Shown here: piece after piece, positions 25,739-35,023 of the stretch
Position numbering within the stretch: position 1 is the stretch's first letter
Layout of the letters: each line of letters begins with the position of its first letter
Assembly (NCBI RefSeq): GCF_007829955.1
Contig: NZ_VIWX01000001.1
Location: forward strand, 310,001 to 374,000
DNA: 64,000 nucleotides
Direction: 5' to 3'
Source: Saccharopolyspora dendranthemae
Lineage (GTDB): Bacteria; Actinomycetota; Actinomycetes; Mycobacteriales; Pseudonocardiaceae
The notes under the pieces: generated by a model
Databases searched by the model: none
What the model saw: the letters and a program-made list of their open reading frames with translations, nothing else
Told to the model about the DNA's origin: nothing
Program-made: the position numbers and the translations under genes

Positions 25739-28063
25739 GTGTTCGCGTGCTGGGGGACGGTCGCCCACCGATTCCGCTCGACCTCGTTGATCTTGGTGCT
25801 GCTCACCGCGGTCGCGGGCGGGGTCTGGGGCCTCGGTGTGTTCGACCGGCTCGGCCAGGGCGGGTACGACGACCCGGCGAGTGAGGCCGCCCGGGCGGAT
25901 GAGATCGGGGACGCCGCGCTGGACGCCGCCGACGCCGACGTCATGGTCCTCTACACCGCCCCGCCAGGGCGGACGGTCGACGACCCCGACATGGCCTCGA
26001 AGATCAACGTGAAGCTGGAGGCGTTGCCCCGCACCGAGGTCGGTGCGGTCACGTCGTACTGGCGCACACCGGTGCCCGACCTGGCCGGCCAGGACAAGCG
26101 CGTCGGGCTGGCCGTGATCGGATTGGCAGGCGACGATCCCAACGCCAAGCTCCGGTCCTACGAGCAGATCTCCGGAGAGCTCCAGGTCGCGGGCGTGCCG
26201 ACGCAGGTCGCCGGCGAGATGCCCATGCAGGCCTCGCTGCAGGAGCGGGCGAAGCGGGACCTGGCCCTGGCGGAGGCGGTCTCGATGCCGATCGTCCTGG
26301 TGCTGCTCGTGCTCATCTTCGGCGGTGTGGTCGCCGCGAGCCTGCCGGTTCTCGTCGGCGGGCTCGCCGTGTTCGGGTCGCTCGGTTTGCTCCACCTGAT
26401 CAGCTTGTTCACCAGCGTGAACGTGTTCGCGGTGAACGTGGCGAGCCTGCTCGGTCTCGGCCTCGCCATCGATTACGGGTTGTTCATCGTGGGGCGTTAC
26501 CGGGAGGAGCTGGGCCAGGGCCGGCGCGGTGTCGAGGCGGTTCGGCGCACCGTGGCGAGCGCGGGCCGCACGGTGGTCTTCTCCTCCACCCTGCTGATCA
26601 TCGCGCTCGCCGGTCTTCTGCTGTTCCCGCAGGGCTTCCTGCGCTCGCTGGCCTACGGCGGGATGTCGGCCGTCGCGCTGGCGGCGACGATCTCGCTGAC
26701 CCTGCTCCCGGCGTTGCTGGGACTGCTCGAGCACCGGGTGGACGCTCTCGCGCTGCCGTGGCATCGCAAGGCCACCGAGGGCACCTCCGAGGGACGGGGA
26801 TTCCGTCAACTCGCGGACAAGGTGATGAAGCGGCCGCTGCTGACCGCCGTGCCGATCGTCGTAGCTCTGGTCATTCTGGGCGCGCCGTTCCTCCACGGCC
26901 GGTTCGGCACACCCAACGAGGTGATGCTGCCCTCCGGTGACCCCGCACGGCAGGCCGTGGAGTCCCTCAAGCGCGACTTTCCCGCGATGAGCGACAAGGA
27001 CGTGCGGATCGTGCTGCGCGGGCAGGGCGAAGCCCCACCCAGCCCGAAGGACGTCGAGCGCTTCCAGTCCGAAGGGACGGAGATCCGCGGCATGCAAGAA
27101 CTCCGGCCGGCGGGAGCCCGGGGCGCCGTGGTGGTCTTCAACGCCACGCTGGAGCACGACACCTACAGCGATCGGTCCGCGCGGGCGGTCCAGGACCTCC
27201 GGGGATTGACGCCGCCGCCCGGCACCGAGGTGCTGGTCGGCGGGCCGACCGCCGAGAACCTAGACAGCCTGCGAGCCACCTCCCAACGGCTGCCGTGGAT
27301 GGCGCTGCTGATCGTGGGCGCGACGCTGGTGCTGATGTTCCTCGCGTTCGGATCGGTGCTGCTGCCGATCAAGGCGGTGGTGGTCAGCGCGCTCAGCCTC
27401 TCAGCCACGTTCGGCGTCCTCACCGGGGTTTTCGTGGACGGGCACGGTGCCGGTCCGCTGGGCATCACGCCATCGCCGATGGAGGACGGCGTGCTGGTGC
27501 TGATGGCGTCGATCGTCTTCGGCCTGTCCACCGACTACGAGGCGTTCCTCCTCTCCCGCATGGTGGAGGCACGGGCGGGCGGTGCCTCCACTGCGGAGGC
27601 GGTGCGCACCGGGCTGGGACGGACCGGCCGGATGATCAGCGCCGCGGCGCTGCTGCTGATCGTGGTCACGGGTGCGTTCGCGACATCGGGCATCCTGATG
27701 ATGCGCTTCATCGGTGTCGGCATGGTGCTGGCGCTGGCGCTGGACGCCACGGTCGTGCGGATGGTGCTGGTGCCGGCCCTCTTGCGGCTGCTGGGCGATG
27801 CCGCTTGGTGGGCGCCGCGTCCGCTGCGGCGCTCGCAGGCTCAGGTCCCGATCGACGAGGCGGGACCAGCCGAAGACGCCGACGAGGCGACCAGGCTGAC
27901 CGAGCCGGTGGAGTGCAGCGCCGAGATCACCGGCCCGATCGCACCGGTGCCCCACCCCGCCGAGACCACCTTGCCGATCGCGCCCGCGCCGCGACCCATC
28001 CGGCGGGTCGCGCCCGCGCCGCGACCCGCCGAAACCACCCGCCCGTCCACCTCGGTCAGGTGA
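25739..28063 (+). CDS. MMPL-family (RND superfamily) transporter
   Basis: About 774 residues with 12 membrane helices: a first helix near the N-terminus, a large extracytoplasmic loop, helices 2-6, then a repeat of the same plan. The proton-relay Asp-Tyr pairs are visible as GLAIDYGLFIVGRYREE and FGLSTDYEAFLLSRMVE. The C-terminal tail is a Pro/Ala/Arg-rich cytoplasmic extension with repeated RPAETT-like segments. Start GTG 25739 has an AGGAGAG site just upstream and gives the usual MMPL opening (FACWGTVAHRFR); a GTG at 25637 is also in frame. Actinomycete MMPL proteins export lipids, siderophores or small metabolites. The substrate here is unknown. Confidence 0.9.
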   Translation: MFACWGTVAHRFRSTSLILVLLTAVAGGVWGLGVFDRLGQGGYDDPASEAARADEIGDAALDAADADVMVLYTAPPGRTVDDPDMASKINVKLEALPRTEVGAVTSYWRTPVPDLAGQDKRVGLAVIGLAGDDPNAKLRSYEQISGELQVAGVPTQVAGEMPMQASLQERAKRDLALAEAVSMPIVLVLLVLIFGGVVAASLPVLVGGLAVFGSLGLLHLISLFTSVNVFAVNVASLLGLGLAIDYGLFIVGRYREELGQGRRGVEAVRRTVASAGRTVVFSSTLLIIALAGLLLFPQGFLRSLAYGGMSAVALAATISLTLLPALLGLLEHRVDALALPWHRKATEGTSEGRGFRQLADKVMKRPLLTAVPIVVALVILGAPFLHGRFGTPNEVMLPSGDPARQAVESLKRDFPAMSDKDVRIVLRGQGEAPPSPKDVERFQSEGTEIRGMQELRPAGARGAVVVFNATLEHDTYSDRSARAVQDLRGLTPPPGTEVLVGGPTAENLDSLRATSQRLPWMALLIVGATLVLMFLAFGSVLLPIKAVVVSALSLSATFGVLTGVFVDGHGAGPLGITPSPMEDGVLVLMASIVFGLSTDYEAFLLSRMVEARAGGASTAEAVRTGLGRTGRMISAAALLLIVVTGAFATSGILMMRFIGVGMVLALALDATVVRMVLVPALLRLLGDAAWWAPRPLRRSQAQVPIDEAGPAEDADEATRLTEPVECSAEITGPIAPVPHPAETTLPIAPAPRPIRRVAPAPRPAETTRPSTSVR

Positions 28064-28112
28064 TGCAGCCAATTACGCACCGCGCAACGTCATTCGACGG
28101 GCTCTTGCCGAA

Positions 28113-29519
28113 TCATCTTGTGCGGGTGGAGTCACCGCTGTCCGCCGTCAGGCTGGCTTCGATCTCCTCCAAGCTGCGGTTCTTGGTCTCGGGGAGCCAC
28201 CGGTAGAGGTAGCCGAGGCACAGCGCGCCGAGCAACGCGTAGATCCAGAACACCATCGAAGCACCGAGCGCGGAGATGAGGGTGAGGACGGTCAGCGACA
28301 CGACGAGGTTCATCGCCCAGTGCGTGACGATGCCGAACGACGCCGCTTGTCCTCGAACGTTGTTGGGGAAGATCTCGCTGTTGACCAACCAGATGGCGAT
28401 GCCGAGGCTGCACGCGAAGGCCGACTCGTAGATCATGAGCACGACGATCAACCAGGTCACGGTCGCGCCCTGCAGCGGGAACAGGAACACGATCCCGATC
28501 GCCACGAGCGCGAGGACGATGACGGCCGTGCCACCCAAGATCCAGGGGCGCCGGCCCACCCGGTCGATCCACAGCAGCGCGGGCAGCGTGAACAGCACGT
28601 TGACGACCCCGATCGCCACCGAAACACCGATCGCCGCGGTCTTGCCGAACCCCTCGTCCTCCAAGATCGTCGGCACGTAGTAGATGATCGCGTTCACACC
28701 GACGACCTGGCTCGCCCCCGCTGCGACCACTCCGACCGACACCCATCGGCGGTACCGCGGACCGAGCAGCTCGCGGTAGGTGATCCGTCCTTCCGCGCGG
28801 ACCGCTTCCCGGATCTCCGCTATCTCCGCTTCCACCTCGTCCGCTCGCCGGGTGCGCGTGAGCACGCCCCGCGCTTCGGCCTCTCTGCCGTGGGAGAGCA
28901 GCCACCGAGGAGTTTCCGGGAGCACGAGCAGCCCTGCCGCCATCAGCACGGCGGGAAGGACGCCGACGCCGATCATCCAACGCCACGAAGCGGATTCGGA
29001 CAGGCCGTAACCGATGAGGTAGGCCATGAGGATTCCCACGGTCACCATGAACTGGTGCAGTGACACGAGCCTGCCCCGGTTTCGAGGCGGCGCGAGCTCC
29101 GCGATGTAAGTCGGTACGACCAGCGAGGAAATACCGATCGCCACGCCCAGGAACACGCGCGACACGATCAGCCAACCGGCAGCCGGGGCGACCGCTGAAC
29201 CCAGCGTTGCCAGTGCGTACAGGACGGTGACACCAGCGAGGGTTCGCTTCCGGCCGAGCCGGTCCGCCAGCTTGCCTCCGACGATCACGCCGACGACGGC
29301 CCCTGCCAGCAGCGCAGCGGTCACGACCTGCTTCATCGTCTCGCCGAGCGCGAACGCGTCGCTGATGTAGGGCAGTGCTGCTGCGACGACTCCCGTGTCG
29401 TACCCGAACAGCAGCCCACCCAGCGCGGCGACGATCGAGGCGCCGACCACCAGCGCCCCTCCCGTCGCTTTCCCCGTGCCGGGGGCCTGGGTGTTCTCTC
29501 CTCCTGGAGCGCGCGCCAT
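28113..29519 (-). CDS. MFS sugar porter
   Basis: 468 residues with 12 helices and the sugar-porter signatures: GYDTGVVAAALPYI in helix 1, DRLGRKRT in loop 2-3, PETPRWLLSHGR, SQVVGVNAIIYYVPTI in helix 7, and the C-terminal PETKNRSLEEIE. This places it with the XylE/GalP/AraE proton-coupled sugar or polyol importers. No catabolic gene for a particular sugar lies beside it. Convergent with the MMPL gene. Confidence 0.9.
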   Translation of the reverse strand: MARAPGGENTQAPGTGKATGGALVVGASIVAALGGLLFGYDTGVVAAALPYISDAFALGETMKQVVTAALLAGAVVGVIVGGKLADRLGRKRTLAGVTVLYALATLGSAVAPAAGWLIVSRVFLGVAIGISSLVVPTYIAELAPPRNRGRLVSLHQFMVTVGILMAYLIGYGLSESASWRWMIGVGVLPAVLMAAGLLVLPETPRWLLSHGREAEARGVLTRTRRADEVEAEIAEIREAVRAEGRITYRELLGPRYRRWVSVGVVAAGASQVVGVNAIIYYVPTILEDEGFGKTAAIGVSVAIGVVNVLFTLPALLWIDRVGRRPWILGGTAVIVLALVAIGIVFLFPLQGATVTWLIVVLMIYESAFACSLGIAIWLVNSEIFPNNVRGQAASFGIVTHWAMNLVVSLTVLTLISALGASMVFWIYALLGALCLGYLYRWLPETKNRSLEEIEASLTADSGDSTRTR

Positions 29520-29734
29520 CGTCTCCTCCGTCCGCCGCCACCTGAGCGATCGTGCGATTCGACCTGGCGATCAGTGTCAAGTCGGTGGTCGACCTCTCGC
29601 AACCACGGCCTGAGCCCGTCCGCCCGGTGAGCGGTGGCGACACCACCCACGCAGAAGGCCGACCTGCGCGTGGACGCGACGCAGCGCAGGCGCACACGAT
29701 CGGGGTATCGCTGACGTGTGACCACCCTCGTGGC

Positions 29735-29770
29735 GGCGTGTGAGGTTCCGCCACCCGCACCGCCAAGCAA
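29735..29770. repeat. 36-nt dispersed repeat, copy 1
   Basis: A 36-nt sequence beginning GGCGTGTGAGG and ending ACCGCCAAGCAA is identical to 57447-57482, about 27.7 kb away. Similarity fades after the last A, though the following bases keep a CGATA-like core in both. It lies upstream of the MFS start and 23 nt past the lipase stop. Confidence 0.8.
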
Positions 29771-29792
29771 CCCGATACCGCAATGACCCCTG

Positions 29793-31151
29793 CTACTGGG
29801 GCAGGAGGTCAGGTACGAGCCGGGTGATGTCGGGCAGCACGTCGGTGATCGTGCTGGGCCTGGTGGTGCACGTGCTGCGGTAGTGCTCCGCGTTCGTTCC
29901 AGTGGTTCCCAGGGCCTGGTCGGCGAAGTGGGCGATCGTCGCGGACACCTGGCGGGAATTGCGGTGCAGCGTGATGTTGTGACCTGCGGCGGGGATGACG
30001 GCCGTGCGCAGGCACGCTTGCGGGCCGAATCCTGGTGTCTCGTAATCGGTGAGCGCGGAGGAGTTCTGCTCGAGGGTTGCGGGCGCGTCCTGGGTGCCGG
30101 CGTGGGTGCGGCACTTGGTGGTGGCGGGACCGCAGACGAAGGCGTCGTGCTCGCCGTTGATGAGGAAGGTGGGGATGCGGATGTTCTTGTGCGTCCCGTC
30201 GTATTCGCGGATGAGGGCGAGCGGTTCGGTTGCTGTCATGGGGTTCTGCAGCCTGTCGTCGACGGCGAGCATCGCGGGGTCCGTCCCGGGTTGGTGGAAG
30301 AAGGGGAGTTGGAGGCGCGTGCCCGGGCGGGAGGCGAGATAGCCGGGGTCTGCCTTCCACGGCGCTGCGGGGAGTGCGGGATGCAGTGCTGCGGGCATCA
30401 TCGTGGAGAGCAGCCTGACGCCTTGGTCGAGCCGAAACCTGTTGCTGTAGCCCGTTCCGATGACGAGATCGGCGTCGTTGTGCATGGCCGTCTCCAACCA
30501 GACGACGGCAGTGCCGTAGGAGTGACCGACGAGGCCGACTCGGGGGTAGGCGGTGCCACCGACATCGCCGTTCCGGAGCTGGGTGATGAGCTGGTGCACC
30601 GACTCGGCCGCGGCGTTGGGTGTGATGAGCGCGCTGAGCGGGTGGTCACTGCGACCGGCGCCGACGCGGTCGATGGTGAGCGTCGCGTAGCCGTGGTCGA
30701 TGAGGTCGTTGACGGTGGAGTACGTGGCGGGCTGGTAGGGCGAGTCCCAGTACCAGGTTCCGTAGGTGAGCCCGTGCACGAGGACGAGCACGGCGGGCGC
30801 CTCGCCGGTGGCTGCTGCCCGGGCCCGGGTGGCTTCGCTCATGCACAGCTCCGCGTGAATCGTGCTGGGCACGGACGGCTGCGGCAGCGTGATGTGGCTG
30901 AGCCCGGGCAACGAGGTGCCCACCGGGGCTGACACGGCTGGGAGCTCGACGGGGAGGTCACCGACGAACGGGCAGGTCTTTCCAGGCGCCTGGGTCGGTG
31001 TGCCGAAATCGCGGGTATCACCGCGATCGGGTTCGAGCACGGCCGCTGCCAGACTCGCGGGCGGAGAGATCACCCCCGCCACCAGGAGGGCTCCGGCCGT
31101 GGCGATCGTGGCGAGAACTCGCGGCCACGCCCCCTGCCCCCTTGCATGCAT
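29793..31151 (-). CDS. Secreted alpha/beta hydrolase (lipase/esterase-like)
   Basis: About 452 residues. The N-terminus MHARGQGAWPRVLATIATAG followed by ALLVAGVISPPASLAAA is a Sec signal peptide, cleaved near A-A-A. The catalytic fold shows LVLVHGLTYGTWYWD (oxyanion region), nucleophile elbow VGLVGHSYGTAVVW, acidic residue near FLINGEHDAFVC and a late His in IPAAGHNITLHRN. It has several Cys pairs consistent with an exported protein. ATG 31151 follows a GGGGGGAATC ribosome site. The substrate is unknown. An inverted repeat 40 nt upstream may regulate it. Confidence 0.82.
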   Translation of the reverse strand: MHARGQGAWPRVLATIATAGALLVAGVISPPASLAAAVLEPDRGDTRDFGTPTQAPGKTCPFVGDLPVELPAVSAPVGTSLPGLSHITLPQPSVPSTIHAELCMSEATRARAAATGEAPAVLVLVHGLTYGTWYWDSPYQPATYSTVNDLIDHGYATLTIDRVGAGRSDHPLSALITPNAAAESVHQLITQLRNGDVGGTAYPRVGLVGHSYGTAVVWLETAMHNDADLVIGTGYSNRFRLDQGVRLLSTMMPAALHPALPAAPWKADPGYLASRPGTRLQLPFFHQPGTDPAMLAVDDRLQNPMTATEPLALIREYDGTHKNIRIPTFLINGEHDAFVCGPATTKCRTHAGTQDAPATLEQNSSALTDYETPGFGPQACLRTAVIPAAGHNITLHRNSRQVSATIAHFADQALGTTGTNAEHYRSTCTTRPSTITDVLPDITRLVPDLLPQ

Positions 31152-31190
31152 GATTCCCCCCGAAGAACGTGCCGCGACCACGACCGGGTG

Positions 31191-31217
31191 GGCGAATGAC
31201 CGAAGAGGTCATTCGCC
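31191..31217. promoter_or_regulatory. Inverted repeat upstream of the secreted hydrolase
   Basis: A perfect 11-bp inverted repeat, GGCGAATGACC (31191-31201) / GGTCATTCGCC (31207-31217), with a 5-nt spacer. It lies 40 nt upstream of the lipase start, in the leader or promoter. Either an operator or a leader hairpin. Confidence 0.5.
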
Positions 31218-31584
31218 TGCGAGTGGCGCGTGCTGAAATCACGTGTCGCAGCGCGAGAAGTCGCGGCTCCGGATGCGTCCCGCGCGCGCTGGAATTCGCG
31301 TGCCGACGTTCAGCGATGAGAACGCGGCACGAAAGATGACCATCCAGCGGCTGTTAAGAACGGAGCCATGGATGCGCGGACCTTCGCGTTCTCTCGCAGC
31401 GCTGCCACAACCCCTCCCCCAGTTCCTCGAAGCGAAGCCTGACGCGGGAACCGCTCGGAGTCCTGCGATACCACGGCGACTTCACCGATCGGCGTCATTC
31501 TCATGTGGACACACGAGCTCCGCCACTCGAAGATCGACCGGACCTCCGGTCCCTCACGCACACCGGAGGCAGCGAGCGGAGAAC
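31218..31584. other. Gene-free interval
   Basis: Open frames here lack ribosome sites and recognisable domains. I see no RNA gene or mobile element; it separates the lipase promoter from the peptidase terminator. Confidence 0.5.
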
Positions 31585-31646
31585 GGCGCGATAGGTGGGC
31601 AACCGACGCGAACGTCCACGCGCTTCGGCTGCCCACCTATCGCGCC
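31585..31646. terminator. Long inverted repeat downstream of M14 peptidase
   Basis: A perfect 17-bp inverted repeat (31585-31601 / 31630-31646, outer bases GGCGCGATAGG) with a 28-nt spacer. It begins 75 nt past the peptidase stop and probably ends that transcript. The stem is unusually long for this window, and the loop itself contains short complementary segments. Confidence 0.55.
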
Positions 31647-31720
31647 TCACCGGAACACCGGAGGAGAAGGCCGAGCACGGGGTGGCCGCCCCTACGGCAA
31701 CCGCGTCCCGGCGCGGGGTG

Positions 31721-33076
31721 TTACCGAGCCAACTGGTCTGCGACGGCGGCCAGGATGGCTCCGCACTGGACGCCGACCAGCTTGCGGATCGGGATCGGAG
31801 TGGGTGGTACGTCGGCGTCGGCCTCCGCCGCCCAGCGGTCGAAGACCTCGGTCAGCCGGTCGTGCTCGAGGCGGAGCACCTCGGCGTCGTTGCCCCGGGC
31901 GATCTCCGCGTTCAGCGCCGAGAGCAGCATGCCCGCGAAGCGCACCCGCGTCGAGTGGGTCGTGGCCGTGACCATGAAGCGTTCCGCCACGACCGCCGGG
32001 CGCCGGTTGTCCTCCGCGCGGGCACGCACCCGATCGGCTTCGGCGGAGGTCCGCAGGAACGGCAGGAAGCACTCCATCGCCCGCAGGTGCGGCGAACGGG
32101 TGCGCAGCTCGGACCGGACGGTGTCGAACGCGGTCGTGAGCACCCGGGACGTCTCGCTGGTGAGTTCGGCGCGCTCGCTCAGCAGGTCGGCGTAGGACAC
32201 GTCGAGCGGCGTGTGATCATCGGCGTCGGCGTTCGCCCAGTACGGCACCTCGGTCGCCAGGTACGCGGTGCCGTAGCGGCGCGCGTAGGTGTAGCTCGAC
32301 TCGCCGCCGGCGCGTTCGGTCGGGTCGATACCGAGACCGTCGAGGTAGTCGTACTCCTGCTCCGCGGTGAACGCACGGAACACCGCCGGGGCCAGCTTCT
32401 CGATGAACGGCGCCTCTCCCTCCCCGGTGTGCAGAGGCAGGTCGAACCGGCCCGGAAGGCTCGTGAGCTGCTCGTTCAGTCGCGGGCTGGTGCTGCTGAG
32501 GTAGTAGAAGACGCCGCCGTACTCGCCGTTGTGCAGCGAGCACAGCATCATCGGCCGGGTCTCGTCGATGAGCTTCCGCAGCGCGTCGGTCTCGGGCATC
32601 ACGCGGTCGAACGCGGTCTTCTTGTAGGTGAAGGGGAACGACCACTCGACCTGCTCGTCGGTGGCCGGCCGGTAGAACGAGCGCCCGTACTTCGCCATCG
32701 TCAGCGGCGGCTCGAACCACGGCTCGTTCAACCGCGTTCCGTCCGGGTCGATGCAGGCGACGATGTGCCAGGTGCAGCCCCACTCCGCGCGCAGGTCCTC
32801 GCCCTCGACGAGGGTTCGCGCCAGGTGCAGCGCCGACGCCCCTCCGATCGGCTCGTTGGGATGCACCCCGCCGACGACCAGCACCTGCTCCTCACCGCCG
32901 TGGACGGTCAGCGACCACAGCGGTTCCCCGTCGCGCGACGTGCCGATGCGGCGCATCTCCGCCAGTCCCCGGTGTTGCCGCGCGATCTCCCGCATCGCCG
33001 CCACCAGCTCGTCGACACCCGCGAACCGATCGAACTCGGGCACTGCGTCGACGAATTTCCCGATGCGCTCGAACAC
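31721..33076 (-). CDS. Peptidase M14 (zinc carboxypeptidase-like)
   Basis: About 451 residues. The M14 zinc-binding motif His-x-x-Glu appears as GGVHPNEPIGG, with a further Asn/Arg-type substrate motif DPDGTRLNEPW and a third zinc-ligand candidate in MLCSLHNGEYGG. No signal peptide is seen, so it is probably cytoplasmic and may act on peptides, acylated amino acids or amides. GTG 33076 is chosen because GGGGAAGGGGAG lies immediately upstream. It lies downstream of the GntR gene on the same strand, 127 nt away. Confidence 0.82.
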   Translation of the reverse strand: MFERIGKFVDAVPEFDRFAGVDELVAAMREIARQHRGLAEMRRIGTSRDGEPLWSLTVHGGEEQVLVVGGVHPNEPIGGASALHLARTLVEGEDLRAEWGCTWHIVACIDPDGTRLNEPWFEPPLTMAKYGRSFYRPATDEQVEWSFPFTYKKTAFDRVMPETDALRKLIDETRPMMLCSLHNGEYGGVFYYLSSTSPRLNEQLTSLPGRFDLPLHTGEGEAPFIEKLAPAVFRAFTAEQEYDYLDGLGIDPTERAGGESSYTYARRYGTAYLATEVPYWANADADDHTPLDVSYADLLSERAELTSETSRVLTTAFDTVRSELRTRSPHLRAMECFLPFLRTSAEADRVRARAEDNRRPAVVAERFMVTATTHSTRVRFAGMLLSALNAEIARGNDAEVLRLEHDRLTEVFDRWAAEADADVPPTPIPIRKLVGVQCGAILAAVADQLAR

Positions 33077-33203
33077 GCCACTCCCCTTCCCCCGGACCCG
33101 CGTTCTCCCGCGCGGGAGCCTGCGGTCGTTCGAGGACGACACTAACCGGACCCACTGCTCAGCCATCGGCGGACGCTCCCCCGCTGTCCCGCCTCTTCGC
33201 GTG

Positions 33204-33947
33204 TCAGAGGCCCACGAACATGTCCTGGTGGAGGGTCGCCACGTGCCGCTGGGCGACGTCGGCGGCGGACGCGGCGTCGCCGTTGCGCACGGCTGCGACG
33301 AGGTCGACGTGGTCCCGGTTGGACTCGCGCAGGTGCTGCATGGGGTAGGGCAGGTAGTAGCGGTAGAGCTCGCGGAGCAGCCGCGCGTATTCCTCCTGGA
33401 CCGCGCTGATGCCGGTCGCGGCGGCGACGGCGAGGTGGAACGCCTCGTCGAGCTTGTGGAAGTCGGCCCAGTCCGCGGCGTGGTTCATCTTCTCGGTGAG
33501 CTCGTGCAGGTGCTCGATCTTCTCGGGGGTGGCGTTGCGGGTCGCCAGGTGCGCGATGCCGCATTCGAGCACGAGGCGGCGGTCGATGAGGTCGTGCACC
33601 TCCGCGCCGGCCGCGCGGTAGATCTCGGCCTCCCGGACCGTGCTGCGCGCCGGGGAGTCGAGCACGCGCGTGCCGCCACCCCGGCCGCGCCGGCGCTCCA
33701 GGATGCCTTCCTCGCACAGGGCGACCAGCGCGCGCCGCACGGTGATCTCGGAGACCTCCAGGGCGGCGGCGAGCTGGGCGTTGCCCGGCAGCCACTCGCC
33801 CGGTTCGAGCAGCCCGAGGTCGACCGCGAGGGAGATCCGGGCGCGGACGGTGTCGATGGCGGAGAGCCTGCGGATGCCGGAGAGCGCGGACGCCGACAGA
33901 GGTGCGGCGGGGTGGTCGTCGTGCTCGTCGGCGTCGGCCCTGGTCAT
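33204..33947 (-). CDS. GntR-family regulator (FCD subfamily)
   Basis: 247 residues. The N-terminal winged helix-turn-helix (EWLPGNAQLAAALEVSEITVRRALVALCEEGILERRRGRGG) is followed by an all-helical FCD-type ligand domain (CGIAHLATRNATPEKIEHLHEL; FHLAVAAATG; VDLVAAVRNGDAASAADVAQRH). ATG 33947 is preferred over an upstream ATG at 33992 that would lie inside the operator. Divergent from the nitrilase-APC permease operon, with an inverted repeat between them, so it is the likely regulator of that operon and itself. Confidence 0.88.
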   Translation of the reverse strand: MTRADADEHDDHPAAPLSASALSGIRRLSAIDTVRARISLAVDLGLLEPGEWLPGNAQLAAALEVSEITVRRALVALCEEGILERRRGRGGGTRVLDSPARSTVREAEIYRAAGAEVHDLIDRRLVLECGIAHLATRNATPEKIEHLHELTEKMNHAADWADFHKLDEAFHLAVAAATGISAVQEEYARLLRELYRYYLPYPMQHLRESNRDHVDLVAAVRNGDAASAADVAQRHVATLHQDMFVGL

Positions 33948-33980
33948 GTGCCCACGGTAACCAGGATCCCAAAAAGTGTT

Positions 33981-34014
33981 CAAGATGACCACTCTTGTTT
34001 AAGTGCTCATCTTG
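33981..34014. promoter_or_regulatory. Candidate GntR operator
   Basis: Inverted repeat CAAGATGA (33981-33988) / TCATCTTG (34007-34014), with related half-sites AGTG inside, in an AT-rich stretch between the divergent GntR and nitrilase genes. Confidence 0.6.
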
Positions 34015-34074
34015 CTCTATTTTATTTCCATCGCTGAGCGATACCCGGCTTGACCTGCGAAGAAAGAAGGCGCG

Positions 34075-34986
34075 ATGTCCCGACTGCTGCCGCTGGCGCT
34101 GGCGCAGGTGTCGCCGCAGGCAGCGACGGCCCCCGTGTCGGAGTTCGCGGGCGACGTCGAGCGACTGCTCGCCCGACACCCGCGGACGCGCCTCGTGGTG
34201 CACCCGGAACTGCACCTGTGCGGCGTCGAGGGCACCGACCCGGAGCGCACCGCGCGGTTGCAGGACGCGGCAGAACCGCTGGACGGTCCGCGCTCCCGGC
34301 AGCTCGGCGAGTTGGCGGGCGACCTGGGGATCTGGCTGGTGCCGGGCAGCGCGTGCGAGCGCGGGGAGAACGGCGAGCTGTTCAACACCGCTGCGTGCTA
34401 CTCGCCGGCGGGAGAGCTGCACGCCTTCTACCGCAAGGTCTTCCCGTGGCGGCCGTACGAACCGTACGACCCCGGTGACCGATTCGTCGTCGCCGACGTG
34501 CCCGAGTTCGGCCGGCTCGGTTTCTCGATCTGCTACGACTCCTGGTTCCCCGAGGTCGCCCGCCACCTGGCGTGGATGGGCGCCGAGGTGATCATCAACC
34601 CGGTGCAGACCACGACGAACGACCGCGAGCAGGAGATCGTCCTCGCCCGGGCGCACGCGATCGCCAACCAGGTCTTCGTCGCCAGCGTCAACGCCGCCGG
34701 CCCCGTCGGCGTCGGCGGCAGCCTGATCGTCGATCCGGAAGGCCGTGTGCGGCAGCAGGCCACCGGGAGCGAAACCGAGGTCCTGACCGACGTCCTCGAC
34801 CTCGGTGAAGTCGCGCGGGTGCGCGCATCCGGCACCGCGGGCCTCAACCGCATGTGGTCGCAGTTCACCGACCACGACTCCCCCGTCGAGCTACCGCTCT
34901 ACCAGGGGCGCATCGAACCAGCTACGTGGCACCCGGAGATCCCGGAAGCCGGCATCCGCATCCCCGGCCCCGAAGCGGCCGGCTGA
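34075..34986 (+). CDS. Carbon-nitrogen hydrolase (nitrilase superfamily)
   Basis: 303 residues with the complete Glu-Lys-Cys triad: Glu in VVHPELHLCG, Lys in FYRKVFPW and Cys in FSICYDSWFPE. These enzymes hydrolyse amides or carbamoyl groups: omega-amidase, N-carbamoylputrescine amidase and 4-guanidinobutyramide amidase belong here. It is in an operon with an APC amino-acid permease and is divergent from GntR. A role in amine or amide catabolism would fit the guanidino/GABA genes elsewhere in the window, but the substrate cannot be read from sequence. Confidence 0.88.
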   Translation: MSRLLPLALAQVSPQAATAPVSEFAGDVERLLARHPRTRLVVHPELHLCGVEGTDPERTARLQDAAEPLDGPRSRQLGELAGDLGIWLVPGSACERGENGELFNTAACYSPAGELHAFYRKVFPWRPYEPYDPGDRFVVADVPEFGRLGFSICYDSWFPEVARHLAWMGAEVIINPVQTTTNDREQEIVLARAHAIANQVFVASVNAAGPVGVGGSLIVDPEGRVRQQATGSETEVLTDVLDLGEVARVRASGTAGLNRMWSQFTDHDSPVELPLYQGRIEPATWHPEIPEAGIRIPGPEAAG

Positions 34987-35023
34987 CCGCCGCAACGGCG
35001 CGGCGAGCACCGAGGAGCTACTC

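Noticed and set aside
31243..31971. Plus-strand frame between the lipase and peptidase genes
   Set aside because: Runs antisense into the peptidase, no ribosome site, biased composition; the interval is better read as noncoding.
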